Origin: Acinetobacter lwoffii
GTDB lineage: Bacteria > Pseudomonadota > Gammaproteobacteria > Pseudomonadales > Moraxellaceae
DNA: 64,000 nucleotides
Assembly (NCBI RefSeq): GCF_015602705.1
Contig: NZ_CP059081.1
Span: forward strand, 2,303,702 to 2,367,701
Direction of reading: 5' to 3'
Part shown: positions 16,870-26,354 of the stretch, piece after piece
Layout of the letters: each line of letters starts with the position of its first letter
Position numbering within the stretch: the stretch's first letter is position 1
The notes under the pieces: generated by a model
The model's database searches: none
Told to the model about the DNA's origin: nothing
What the model saw: only the letters and a program-made list of their open reading frames with translations
Position numbers and translations under genes: made by a program

Positions 16870-18606
16870 TCAGGCACTTTGTGGAATCCCTTGCGGAATG
16901 GCACCGAGTAAACGCTTGGTATATTCATGCTGTGGGGATTGATACAGCTCATCCGAATTGGCAATTTCCACCAGCTCCCCATGATTCATCACCATGATCT
17001 GATCAGAAATATATTTTACTACCGACAAATCATGCGAAATAAAGATATAGCTCAGTCCAAATTCATCCTGTAAATCTTGTAGTAAATTCAGCACCTGCGC
17101 CTGTACTGATACATCCAGCGCCGAAACCGATTCATCACAGATTAAAATCTCGGGTTTTAAGGTCAGGCAACGTGCAATTGCAATCCGCTGGCGCTGACCA
17201 CCGGAAAACTCATGCGGGTAACGATAAAAAGCCTGTGCAGGCAAGCTGACCCGCTCCAGCAGGTCCAAGGCCATTTGTTTGCGTTCAGCATCATCCTGAC
17301 CAATCTTGTGAATCTGCATCGGTTCCATCAGGATTTGTCCAACAGTAAAACGTGGATTCAGCGAAGCATAGGGATTCTGGAAAATGATCTGGATTTTACG
17401 TTGATACTGGGTAAACTCCTGTTCCGACATGTCCAGAATGTCCCGACCCTGAAACAGTGCCTTACCACCCGTAGCCTGTTGCAGACGCATCAGCAACAAG
17501 CCAATGGTGGTTTTACCCGAACCGGATTCCCCGACCAGCCCCAAGGTCTTGCCTTTGGCCAGCTGGAAAGAAACCCCTTTTACTGCCTGAAATTCATCTT
17601 TGCCAAACAGTCCTTTACGACTATAAAAAGATTTCTTTAGATCCCGTACATCCAGAATAATTTCCTCTCCACCCTTTAGCCCACGTGAACGTTGCGGAAG
17701 CTGAGTATTCAGACGGATATCTTCCAGCCAGGTTGAACCATCCTGTTTCATAAAATCACTAATCATCGGCAAACGTAACGGACGTTGCGACAATTGTGGA
17801 CGGCAATGTAACAAGGCTTTGGTATACATGTCCTGAGGCCGGTCCAGCACCTCCCGAACCGGACCCTGTTCACGGATTTCCCCATGGCGCATTACAATCA
17901 CCTGATCGGCAATTTCACCAACCAATGCCAGATCATGGGTAATAAACAGCATCGACATCTGGCGACGCTGACGTAGCGATTCCAGCAAGTCCAGAATCTG
18001 CTTTTGAATAGTCACATCCAGAGCGGTGGTCGGTTCATCTGCAATCAACAGTTTCGGTTCACAGGCAATAGCCATGGCAATCATGACCCGTTGCTGCTGT
18101 CCACCGGAAAGCTGCCCCGGATAGGCATCAATTTTAGTTTCTGGCGCAGGGATCCCCACTTCTTTGAGGAGCTCCAGGGTACGTTGCCGCGCCTGTTTTT
18201 TATTCATGCCTAAATGTAGTTGCAAGATTTCTGCAATCTGCATGCCTACCGTAAATACCGGATTTAGCGAAGACATTGGCTCCTGAAAAATCATGGCAAT
18301 GTCTTTGCCGCACATCTTGCGCATTTCACGGGTTTTAAGCTTGAGCAGGTTTTTCCCTTCAAAGATGATCTGGCTATCTTCTGAAATACGTGCGCTTTCT
18401 GCCGGAAGCAGGCCCATAGTGGCGAGGGAAGTGACCGACTTGCCACTTCCCGATTCGCCTACCAGTGCAACTGTGGTATTGGCCGGAATCTCGAAAGAAA
18501 CCCCTTTTACAGTCTCAATATATTCTTTATTTTCACCTTTAAAACTAACTCGCAGATTTTCTACGCGAAGTAGCGCAGGTGCTGTGCTTGGATTGATTTC
18601 AGACAT
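16870..18606 (-). CDS. yejF: Peptide ABC transporter double ATPase, YejF-like
   Basis: Two nucleotide-binding domains in one 578-residue chain: Walker A GESGSGKSVTSL and signature LSGGQQQRV in the first half, GESGSGKTTIGLLL and FSGGQRQRIAIARCL in the second, each with a Walker B (LLIADEPTTALD, ILICDESVSALD). This is the layout of YejF/DppDF fusions that energise import of oligopeptides or peptide antibiotics such as microcin C. It is the last gene of a six-gene operon, ten bases after the yejE-like permease. The substrate is not decided by the ATPase. Confidence 0.9.
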   Translation of the reverse strand: MSEINPSTAPALLRVENLRVSFKGENKEYIETVKGVSFEIPANTTVALVGESGSGKSVTSLATMGLLPAESARISEDSQIIFEGKNLLKLKTREMRKMCGKDIAMIFQEPMSSLNPVFTVGMQIAEILQLHLGMNKKQARQRTLELLKEVGIPAPETKIDAYPGQLSGGQQQRVMIAMAIACEPKLLIADEPTTALDVTIQKQILDLLESLRQRRQMSMLFITHDLALVGEIADQVIVMRHGEIREQGPVREVLDRPQDMYTKALLHCRPQLSQRPLRLPMISDFMKQDGSTWLEDIRLNTQLPQRSRGLKGGEEIILDVRDLKKSFYSRKGLFGKDEFQAVKGVSFQLAKGKTLGLVGESGSGKTTIGLLLMRLQQATGGKALFQGRDILDMSEQEFTQYQRKIQIIFQNPYASLNPRFTVGQILMEPMQIHKIGQDDAERKQMALDLLERVSLPAQAFYRYPHEFSGGQRQRIAIARCLTLKPEILICDESVSALDVSVQAQVLNLLQDLQDEFGLSYIFISHDLSVVKYISDQIMVMNHGELVEIANSDELYQSPQHEYTKRLLGAIPQGIPQSA

Positions 18607-18616
18607 CGTTGCGCTC

Positions 18617-19768
18617 CTATTTCAGTTTTGGATCTAATGCATCACGGAGTGCATCGGTAAACATCGAGAAAGCAGTTACCAATACCGCCATGGCGATTGA
18701 GGCTGCCGCCAGTTGCCACCATTTACCCAAAATCAGCTCGCTTTGCGCTTCATTTAGCATACTGCCCCATGACACTACCCCGATAGGCACACCGAAACCA
18801 AGGAAGCTCAAAATGACTTCAGACTTGATAAATGCCACCACCAGAATAGACATCTGTACCAGGGCAATATGGCTGACATTGGGAAAAATATGGACAAACA
18901 TACGACGCATATTACTCACGCCAATCGCCTTGGCAGCCAGCACATATTCACGTGCCGTATGTTTCATGTATTCGGCACGAACCAAACGGAAGACCCCGGT
19001 CCAGCCAGTCAGACCTAAAATCAGGATGATTGATAAAATACCTTTCTGCTGTAACACTGCGGCAATGGCCAAAACCAGCAACAGATAGGGAATTGAGGTA
19101 AAGATATTATAAAACCAGTTGAGGACATCATCGACCCAACCACCAAAATACCCTGCTATTGCACCCAGTGCAGTCCCAATCAGTACAGCGACAAAGGCTG
19201 CAATCAATCCAACCAGAATCGAGGTTTCAGCCCCCTTGATGGTTTTCTGTAAAACATCCTGTCCCCATTTATCGGCGCCGAAGACCAGACTTTGCTTGAG
19301 TTCCCCACTTTCATCCATCAGCTGGCCGCCGAGCTCCTGATTAATGGCCTTCATGTCTTCTGCCAGCGGATCGACCACGCCATAATAATCGATGCCTGCA
19401 CCAGCACCCTGCTCAGCAGCAATTTCAGCATTCAATTCAGCAATGACATCTTTTAAAGGATCAACTGGATTGACCGGTACAGCAACAGATTCTGTACCCT
19501 GTTCTGCATCAGATCCAGCCGGAACTGGCGCTGCACTGATAAAACTCGGCGGTGCATAGCTGACCGCCACTTCTTTATTCCAGTCTTTGGCAATTAGGCC
19601 GCTCATTGACAGTACCAGCAGCAGCAGATAAAACAGCACCACATACAGGGAAAACATGGCAATCCGGTCACGTTTCAAACGGCGCATGGCCAGTTGCCAT
19701 AATCCTGTTGAAGCCGATTCAGGTGCTACTTCAGCCGCTTGTTCTTTTTTAAATATCGCACTCAGCAT
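18617..19768 (-). CDS. yejE: Peptide ABC transporter permease, YejE/OppC-like
   Basis: Inner membrane permease, 383 residues. The first segment lies at about 35-60 (MFSLYVVLFYLLLLVLSMSG) and five more after residue 175, with the EAA-type loop MKHTAREYVLAAKAIGVSN. Between segment 1 and 2 is a ~110-residue periplasmic insert rich in Ala, Glu, Pro and Gly, and then VFGADKWGQDVLQK, typical of OppC/YejE. Gap to the yejB-like gene is seven bases. The insert is somewhat unusual in its low-complexity composition but an insert here is known for YejE. Confidence 0.88.
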   Translation of the reverse strand: MLSAIFKKEQAAEVAPESASTGLWQLAMRRLKRDRIAMFSLYVVLFYLLLLVLSMSGLIAKDWNKEVAVSYAPPSFISAAPVPAGSDAEQGTESVAVPVNPVDPLKDVIAELNAEIAAEQGAGAGIDYYGVVDPLAEDMKAINQELGGQLMDESGELKQSLVFGADKWGQDVLQKTIKGAETSILVGLIAAFVAVLIGTALGAIAGYFGGWVDDVLNWFYNIFTSIPYLLLVLAIAAVLQQKGILSIILILGLTGWTGVFRLVRAEYMKHTAREYVLAAKAIGVSNMRRMFVHIFPNVSHIALVQMSILVVAFIKSEVILSFLGFGVPIGVVSWGSMLNEAQSELILGKWWQLAAASIAMAVLVTAFSMFTDALRDALDPKLK

Positions 19769-19775
19769 AATTCAC

Positions 19776-20714
19776 CTACTTCAACTGTACACGCGGATCG
19801 ACCCATTTATAGATCAGATCGGCAATCAGGTTGAATATCATGGTCGCAGCAGCAACATAGACCGTAATGGCTTTAATCACAGGAAAATCGGAACGTTCTA
19901 CCGCAATAATGACTTCACGGCCAATTCCAGGAATACCAAAAAAACGTTCAATCAGGAAAGCACCGATCAGCAGTGCCGGAAGTCCTGCCATGACATCGGT
20001 AATAATCGGAATCGAGGCATTGCGCAAGACATGCACGCCCATGATACGGTTTTCACCCAGGCCTTTGGCACGCGCAGTACGTACATAGTCCTGATTAACT
20101 TCATCCAGTACGAAACTACGATACAGGCGTAGTGTTGGTGCGATACTGACCACCAACATAATCAGCACAGGTAACAAGGCATATTTGAAAAGATTATCGG
20201 CGAAATTATCACTCCAGCCCTGTACCGGAAACCAGCTCAATTCATAAGCCAGGAAATACTGGAACACGATGATGTATACCAGAATACTGATCGACATACC
20301 GATCGTACACAGCATCATGATCATGCGATCAGTCAAAGAACCACGAACCGAAGCCACCCCCAAAGCCAAAATGATAGAAATAATAGTTTGCAGAATGGTC
20401 AGTGGAATCAAAATGGTCAGTGAGGGCCCCAAACGGGTAGTGATAATCTGTGCCACCGACTCCCCGGTGCTCCAGCTCACCCCATAATCAAAGGTTAAAA
20501 TCTGCTTGATAAAGATCCAGAGTTGTACGTAATACGGTTGATCCACACCCAGTTGCTGACGGATGTTTTCAATCTGTTCCGCATTGGCCATTTTACCGGC
20601 CAGAATATAGGCAGGGTCTCCACCTACCCAGTTAAACAGCAGGAATATCAGCAAAATCACCCCAAGCATGGTCGGGATCATTTGCCAAAGCCGTCGAATA
20701 ATATATGCCAGCAT
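19776..20714 (-). CDS. yejB: Peptide ABC transporter permease, YejB/OppB-like
   Basis: The 312 residues open MLAYIIRRLWQMIPTMLGVILLIFLLFNWVGGDPA, the OppB/DppB N-terminus, and contain the conserved loop VRTARAKGLGENRIMGVHVLRNASIPI and the C-terminal GREVIIAVERSDFPVIKAI. Six membrane segments are expected. It pairs with the following permease in the operon; AAGGAAG precedes the start. Short size matches OppB/DppB rather than E. coli YejB (364 residues), so the exact subfamily name is uncertain. Confidence 0.87.
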   Translation of the reverse strand: MLAYIIRRLWQMIPTMLGVILLIFLLFNWVGGDPAYILAGKMANAEQIENIRQQLGVDQPYYVQLWIFIKQILTFDYGVSWSTGESVAQIITTRLGPSLTILIPLTILQTIISIILALGVASVRGSLTDRMIMMLCTIGMSISILVYIIVFQYFLAYELSWFPVQGWSDNFADNLFKYALLPVLIMLVVSIAPTLRLYRSFVLDEVNQDYVRTARAKGLGENRIMGVHVLRNASIPIITDVMAGLPALLIGAFLIERFFGIPGIGREVIIAVERSDFPVIKAITVYVAAATMIFNLIADLIYKWVDPRVQLK

Positions 20715-20726
20715 CGCTTGCCTTCC

Positions 20727-22733
20727 TTAATTTTTTCCAGAGATTTCATTAAAGAAAGCTTTGCTGTCCGGATCACGACCCAAGAAGTCTTTCACCATTT
20801 GCTCGCCATGCTTTTGTCCGCCTTGAGCCAGGACCGTATTACGATAATGCGCACCGACTTTCTTGTCCATGAGCTGATCACCAAAGGATGAAAGCATATC
20901 CAGGGCAATGACTTCAGACCACATATAGCTGTAGTAACCTGCCTGATAGCCGCCCATCAGATGCCCGAACTGTCCCGGGAACTGCTGACCGCTGACATAA
21001 CCCAAGGCGGTCTTGCCTTCCATATCCTGCCAGAGTTTTAAAGGCTCAATGTTTTTTGCATCTTTACCATGCAAGGCCATATCATATTGGGCATATAAAG
21101 CCTGACGGGCATAATGCAGGCCTCGGCCGTAATTCTTCACATTCTTTAAGCGCTCGGTCATGGCAGCATCCACCCGAGGACATGCCGGCTCACAGTAAGC
21201 CGCTACTTTTGACAAGGTTTCCAGACGGCGTGCCCACTCTTCATACATCTGTGATGGTGCTTCTACAAAGTCACGCTCTACCGAGGTACCAGACTGTTCT
21301 GTATAGCGGGTTTTCGATAGAATCCCGTGCAAGGCATGACCCATTTCATGCACAAAGGTTTCCAGCTCGTTGCTATTCAAGCCCTTACGGTTAAAATTGG
21401 TCACCAGTACCGATACCGGACGACGCTGATTCAGGGTACTGCCGCCATAAGCTCCCCAGACAGCTGCATGCCCATATTTACCTTCACGCGGGTATTTATC
21501 GACATATAATCCGCCCAAGAATTCGCCCGTTGCTTTGTCATGTACCGCATAATATTCCACTTCATCATGCCAGGCCTTGACTTTCACCGGCTTGAACTCA
21601 ATGCCATAGAGTTCCGAAGAAATAGCGAATAACCATTTTTGCGATGCTTCTGTCGGGAAATAATCCCGCAATTTTTCCTGGTCAACCTTGTATTTGGCCT
21701 GACGCAGTTTTTCACTCCAGTAACCCTGATTCCAGCGTGTAATTTCTGCTTTTTCTAGTGGAACTTTTAAAGTTTCAGCCTTGAACTGACGTAATTGTTC
21801 TACATCCTGCTTTTCTAAAGGTGCAACTTTGGCATAAACCTCATCCAGAAAACCGTTCACTGCTTCCGGAGTTTTGGCCATGCGGAATTCAAGCGCAGAA
21901 TGGGCATAGCTTTCCTTATCAAAAAGTTGTGCCATTTCATAACGCAGATCAATGGCTTTTTTCATGAATTGCAGGTTTTGTTCGGTCCCGCGACGCGTGT
22001 AAGCGGTCTGGTAACGTTTGCGTGCTTCATCACTTTCTGCCAGCTCCATAAAAGGCTGGTATTCCGGATAATCAAAGCCAAGCAGATAATTGCCCTTTTC
22101 ATTTTTCTTTAAATTTGCGATGTAACTTTCTGGCAGGCCTTTCATTTCAGCTGGAGTAAATTCAACTTTTTCAGGGTTATCCCGCACATTTTTGGAAAAA
22201 TCCTGCCCCAGTTTGGTACTTTCTTCAATAATTTCTTTCAGTCGTTTCTGTTTTTCTGCACTGAGTTGTACCCCGGTATTCTCAAACTGTTCCAGAATAT
22301 CTTCTAAAAATTTCTGATCAATCGGATCGCTGGCTTTCAGTTTCTTGAACTGGGCATACAGTTTAGGATTCTGATACAGGGTGGTCTGGTATTTGCTGAT
22401 TTTAAGTTCACAGTCATCGGCTGCCTGACGCAATGCAGGATCCGGATCGACATTACTATATAGTCCTACTGCAGCACCGAAATCCCGGGCTTTGGCATGC
22501 AACTCATCCCATTCAGCCAGATAAGGCCCTGCCTTGGCTTTATTTTTAATTTTCTTATTTTCAAATATCTGGATATCTTTTTGCATGGAAGCCAGACTGG
22601 CATCACATAAAGACGGAATTTCTGCAGCCTTGAACAATGGCAGCAGCTGTACTTGGGTATCTGCCGCTACACCTTGATATCCCCCCATTATCATTAAACA
22701 TAAGGTACTTAATTTTAAAGACTTTGATTTCAT
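20727..22733 (-). CDS. Secreted M3 family zinc oligopeptidase
   Basis: M3 (thimet/Dcp/OpdA) metallopeptidase of 668 residues. The zinc motif HEMGH is at about 462-466 (ETFVHEMGHALHG) with the third ligand Glu near 491 (FVEAPSQMYEEW). An N-terminal signal peptide (KSKSLKLSTLCLMIMGGYQG ending AADTQ) sends it to the periplasm, unlike cytoplasmic OpdA. GGAG touches an upstream ATG, so the second ATG at 22733 is chosen. The gene lies inside a peptide ABC operon, between the binding proteins and permeases, so it probably trims imported peptides before or during transport across the inner membrane. Confidence 0.88.
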   Translation of the reverse strand: MKSKSLKLSTLCLMIMGGYQGVAADTQVQLLPLFKAAEIPSLCDASLASMQKDIQIFENKKIKNKAKAGPYLAEWDELHAKARDFGAAVGLYSNVDPDPALRQAADDCELKISKYQTTLYQNPKLYAQFKKLKASDPIDQKFLEDILEQFENTGVQLSAEKQKRLKEIIEESTKLGQDFSKNVRDNPEKVEFTPAEMKGLPESYIANLKKNEKGNYLLGFDYPEYQPFMELAESDEARKRYQTAYTRRGTEQNLQFMKKAIDLRYEMAQLFDKESYAHSALEFRMAKTPEAVNGFLDEVYAKVAPLEKQDVEQLRQFKAETLKVPLEKAEITRWNQGYWSEKLRQAKYKVDQEKLRDYFPTEASQKWLFAISSELYGIEFKPVKVKAWHDEVEYYAVHDKATGEFLGGLYVDKYPREGKYGHAAVWGAYGGSTLNQRRPVSVLVTNFNRKGLNSNELETFVHEMGHALHGILSKTRYTEQSGTSVERDFVEAPSQMYEEWARRLETLSKVAAYCEPACPRVDAAMTERLKNVKNYGRGLHYARQALYAQYDMALHGKDAKNIEPLKLWQDMEGKTALGYVSGQQFPGQFGHLMGGYQAGYYSYMWSEVIALDMLSSFGDQLMDKKVGAHYRNTVLAQGGQKHGEQMVKDFLGRDPDSKAFFNEISGKN

Positions 22734-22753
22734 ATTCATCTCCAGATTTTTTC

Positions 22754-24556
22754 TTACTTTTTCGTATTAATATCGATATACATCCATTCTGAAGACAGAA
22801 TCGGATGGGACTTATGTCCAATAATTTGGGGTTGGGTCAAGGCATTACGGTAGGTGCTATAGAGCATCAGGGTCGGCATGTTGACTTCCAGAATCCGGGT
22901 CATTTTGCGGTAGAGCAGATCACGCTCCGGACCTGGTGGCATGCTCTGGGTTTGTTCGTAAAGACGGTCAAATTCAGGATGCTTGAAACAAGCATTGTTG
23001 GTGACATTGACATTCTTGCCATAGAACAGCTGCATAAAGTTGTCGGCATCTGGATAATCGGCAATCCATGCAGAACTCTTGAACATGGTTTTACATTGCT
23101 TTTCCAGCTTGATGCCTTCAGCGAATGGCATGGCCTTACTGGTCAGCTGAATATGGATACTGTCCAGGGTCTTTTTCCAGAATTCACCCTGCTGCTGGCC
23201 CCGACTGGTATTCCCAGTAATCAGTTCAATCACCAGAGGTTTACCTTCAGGCGTTTTCCGCCAGCCATCTGCACCGATCTTGTAGTTATAGCGGTCGAGC
23301 AACATGTTGGCTGCTTTGACTGAATAGGGAATACTGCTTTTATAGGACGGTGAATAGCCTGCTACTCCTGGGGGAATAGGCATGTGCAGTTTTGCTCCAT
23401 CTCCCTTAAGTAATACATTGATCATGTTTTCTACAGAAAATGCCATCGCCATGGCACGACGTAAGGCAATTTTTTCTGGCGCGAAACCACCCACAACCGG
23501 GTTTTGCATATTCCAGTAATGGTAGCTAATGGAGGGCTCTAAAATACGTGACAGCTTCACTCCCTGCTGAGCCAGCTCAGGCTTTAATTTGTCACCATCG
23601 AGGGCCTGTACGACGATATCGCCCTCAATTTCGAGCAGGTCCAGTTCATTTTTCTTAAATGCCAGCATCCGGGATTGCGCTTCTTCAATAACACGCACAT
23701 CAATAGTGCCGATTTGAGGCATTTTTTTGCCCTGCATGGCTTTTACAATCGCCTGATCTTCTGCACCACTGGCTTTAAAGTCCCAGACAAAACCACGATA
23801 AGCCGGATTTGGTTTTAAGATAATCCGTGAGCCTGGTGTCCAGCGGCTGAGCACATAAGGACCAGTTCCCACTGGTCTATTCATGACCCAACCCGCCTTG
23901 TCTTTATATTTTTCAATCACTTCACGAGCTACCGCAGCGGCCGGCCCATGTGCTAGCAACATCGGAAAGTTCTGATCCGGATTATTCAGCTTTAAGACCA
24001 AGGTATAGCGGTCTGGGGTCTGAATCCCTTCAAACGGATTTTCATAGGCTTTGCCATTCTTTTTGGTTAGGGCCGTCCATGCTTCCAGCCCCTTGATTCG
24101 ACCATCCAGCAACCAGCTGTTCGGTGAATGCAGCTTTGGGTCCAGTAGACGTTTCAAGCTATAAGCATAGTCATAAGCGGTCAGTTCACGTTTTTTTCCC
24201 GCAAAGACCGGATCATCGGCAAAGTAAATACCCTTTTTTATTTTGATGGTATAAGTCAGGCCATCTGCACTCACTTGAGGCAGACTGACTGCAGTCAATG
24301 GCACTAATTTTGCCGGCGAGGCCAGATAGTCATAGGTAAATAAGGTCTCAAAAATCGCCGAATTAATCTTGGCCGAATAACGGTCATGGATATAACCCGG
24401 ATCAAAACCGGTTTCAGCTGCCAGAAATACTGTTTTTAAAACCTTATTCGGGTTGGCAGGATTGGCAGCCCATGTCGATGCACTCCCTGCCATCATCAAA
24501 CCGGCTACTAACACCCCACTGGCCAGTTTTTTTAAAGTATTTTTATTCACATTCAT
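22754..24556 (-). CDS. Peptide-type ABC solute-binding protein (family 5), copy 1
   Basis: Periplasmic binding protein of the SBP_bac_5 family, about 600 residues, signal peptide up to ASTWA near residue 30. Family text includes YDYAYSLKRLLDPK, GVAGYSPSYKSSIPY and SAWIADYPDADNFMQLF. It is 22 bp behind copy 2 and clearly paralogous to it in several blocks (YDYLA.PA.L.P, YRGFVW.FK, AWIADYP). A TTG 14 codons upstream is open too, but the ATG at 24556 gives the expected MNVNKNTLKK signal start. Ligand: probably peptides or peptide-like metallophores; the sequence alone does not say. Confidence 0.88.
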   Translation of the reverse strand: MNVNKNTLKKLASGVLVAGLMMAGSASTWAANPANPNKVLKTVFLAAETGFDPGYIHDRYSAKINSAIFETLFTYDYLASPAKLVPLTAVSLPQVSADGLTYTIKIKKGIYFADDPVFAGKKRELTAYDYAYSLKRLLDPKLHSPNSWLLDGRIKGLEAWTALTKKNGKAYENPFEGIQTPDRYTLVLKLNNPDQNFPMLLAHGPAAAVAREVIEKYKDKAGWVMNRPVGTGPYVLSRWTPGSRIILKPNPAYRGFVWDFKASGAEDQAIVKAMQGKKMPQIGTIDVRVIEEAQSRMLAFKKNELDLLEIEGDIVVQALDGDKLKPELAQQGVKLSRILEPSISYHYWNMQNPVVGGFAPEKIALRRAMAMAFSVENMINVLLKGDGAKLHMPIPPGVAGYSPSYKSSIPYSVKAANMLLDRYNYKIGADGWRKTPEGKPLVIELITGNTSRGQQQGEFWKKTLDSIHIQLTSKAMPFAEGIKLEKQCKTMFKSSAWIADYPDADNFMQLFYGKNVNVTNNACFKHPEFDRLYEQTQSMPPGPERDLLYRKMTRILEVNMPTLMLYSTYRNALTQPQIIGHKSHPILSSEWMYIDINTKK

Positions 24557-24578
24557 ACTGGTTCTTAATCTTCTCAAG

Positions 24579-26354
24579 TTATTTTTTAACAGGTTCAATA
24601 TCCATATATTGCCAAACTGCTCTGGTCACCGGATGGGCCTTAAAGCCCTGTACATGCGGATGAATCAACCAGTTGCGTATACGGGTATTGTGCAGAATCC
24701 ATGGATTATCGGCTTCCATCTGACGGTTCATCTGCTCATAATATGGCGTCCGCTGCTGCGGCGGCAGTTTCATCGCGGTCTGGTACAATGCGTCGTAGGC
24801 TTTTGAGGTATAGCAACTCAGGTTGCCTTGCTGCGCATTTGGCCCATACAGTAACTGGGCAAAGTTTTCCCCTTCCGGATAGTCCGCAATCCAGGCTCCC
24901 CCCCACATCATATGTTTGCATTGGGTGGCTTCTTTTAGATTGTCAGCAAAATTACTGACCTTAAACTCAACTTTCACCCCGATTGCATCCAAGTTCTTTT
25001 TCCATAGCTCCGCAGAAATCACCGAAGAGCTTGAGCTGGTCGAGTTCATTTTCAGAACCAATGGCTTGCCATCAGGCAAGGTGCGGTAACCGTCGGCGCC
25101 TTTCTTGTAGCCAAAACGATCGAGCAGTTTATTGGCAAGCAATGGGTTGTAGGCAATGCTGCTTCTATAATTCGGGTTATATCCACCCACACCTTCAGGA
25201 AGAATCATTTCAGCTTTAACAGCATGCCCTTTATATAGCTGCTGGATGGCTTCTTTCTGGTTATAGGACAAGGCAATAGCACGGCGTAGTGCAATTTTTT
25301 CCAGGGAGTTCCCACCAATCACCGGATCACGCATATTCATGATGGTATAGGTGATTTCCGGTTCTTTATTCGGATAATGCAGAATGCCTTTTTTCTTGTA
25401 TTCACTTTTCAGCTGTTTATTTTCCAGTGCCTGTTCAGCGCCGCTTGCAGTCAGTTTGTCATAGTCTAATTGTCCAGATTTTAAGGCCAGCCAGCGTGAT
25501 TGTTCTTCTTCAATAATACTAATTTTGACCTTGCCAATTTGTGGCATCTGCTTGCCTTGCATGACCTTGACAATCCGTTGATCCCACTCTGAACCATCCC
25601 CCTTAAAGTTCCAGACAAAACCGCGATAATTTGGATTAGCAGTTAACTCAATACGGCTACGCGGCACATATTTGTGTAACTGGTATGCCCCTGTTCCGAC
25701 TGGATGCTGACCTACCCGATCGCCATAATGTTCGATGACTTCGCGTGCAGTACCAGCAAAAGCGACATAGGCCAGAATATAAGGAAAGTTCAGGTCTGAA
25801 CGGGTCAGGGTAATTTGTAAGGTATATTTATCTAGGGCTTTTAAACCGGCAATCGGAGCATCATAGTTAAATTTTCCCGTTTTTTTAGCCTGCTGGATGA
25901 CCTGATCTGCCCCAAGGATTTTCCCCTCAATAAAAGAAAAAGAAGGAGAATGATTTTTGGGATCCATGATCCTTTGCATGGAGTAGATATAATCACGCGC
26001 CACCAGTTCACGCTTTTTGCCCTGAAATGCCGGATCATCACTGAAATAAATTCCTGGCTTGACTTTAAAGGTATAAACTTTGCCATCCTGCTCAACCTTG
26101 GGTAAAGATTCAGCTGTATTTGGAGCCAAGATTGCCGGCCGCGCCAGATAGTCATAACGCAATAGAGGCTCAAAAATAGCTTCAGCAACGCTACCACTAT
26201 AAAAATTATAGGTTTTGACCATATCAAAACCATCATCAGGTGCTTCGAAAGCCAAGTTTAAAACTTTATCCGGATGTGCAGATGATTTTGCCCAGGAGGT
26301 TTGCCCCGTAGTCATGGCCAAGGCCAAAATTGTCATACTGAAAAATGCTGATTT
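24579..26354 (-). CDS. Peptide-type ABC solute-binding protein (family 5), copy 2
   Basis: First gene of the minus-strand operon and paralogue of copy 1. It shares KVLNLAFEAPDDGFDMV at the mature start, YFSDDPAFQGKKRELVARDY and AWIADYPEGENFAQLLYG near the end. Start choice is uncertain: the frame is open up to a TTG at 26444, but no ATG precedes the signal peptide. A TTG at 26354 preceded by AATAGG yields a compact signal peptide (KSAFFSMTILALAMTTGQTSWA). Having two diverged binding proteins for one transporter suggests two ligands or two affinities. Confidence 0.82.
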   Translation of the reverse strand, partial: KSAFFSMTILALAMTTGQTSWAKSSAHPDKVLNLAFEAPDDGFDMVKTYNFYSGSVAEAIFEPLLRYDYLARPAILAPNTAESLPKVEQDGKVYTFKVKPGIYFSDDPAFQGKKRELVARDYIYSMQRIMDPKNHSPSFSFIEGKILGADQVIQQAKKTGKFNYDAPIAGLKALDKYTLQITLTRSDLNFPYILAYVAFAGTAREVIEHYGDRVGQHPVGTGAYQLHKYVPRSRIELTANPNYRGFVWNFKGDGSEWDQRIVKVMQGKQMPQIGKVKISIIEEEQSRWLALKSGQLDYDKLTASGAEQALENKQLKSEYKKKGILHYPNKEPEITYTIMNMRDPVIGGNSLEKIALRRAIALSYNQKEAIQQLYKGHAVKAEMILPEGVGGYNPNYRSSIAYNPLLANKLLDRFGYKKGADGYRTLPDGKPLVLKMNSTSSSSSVISAELWKKNLDAIGVKVEFKVSNFADNLKEATQCKHMMWGGAWIADYPEGENFAQLLYGPNAQQGNLSCYTSKAYDALYQTAMKLPPQQRTPYYEQMNRQMEADNPWILHNTRIRNWLIHPHVQGFKAHPVTRAVWQYMDIEPVKK

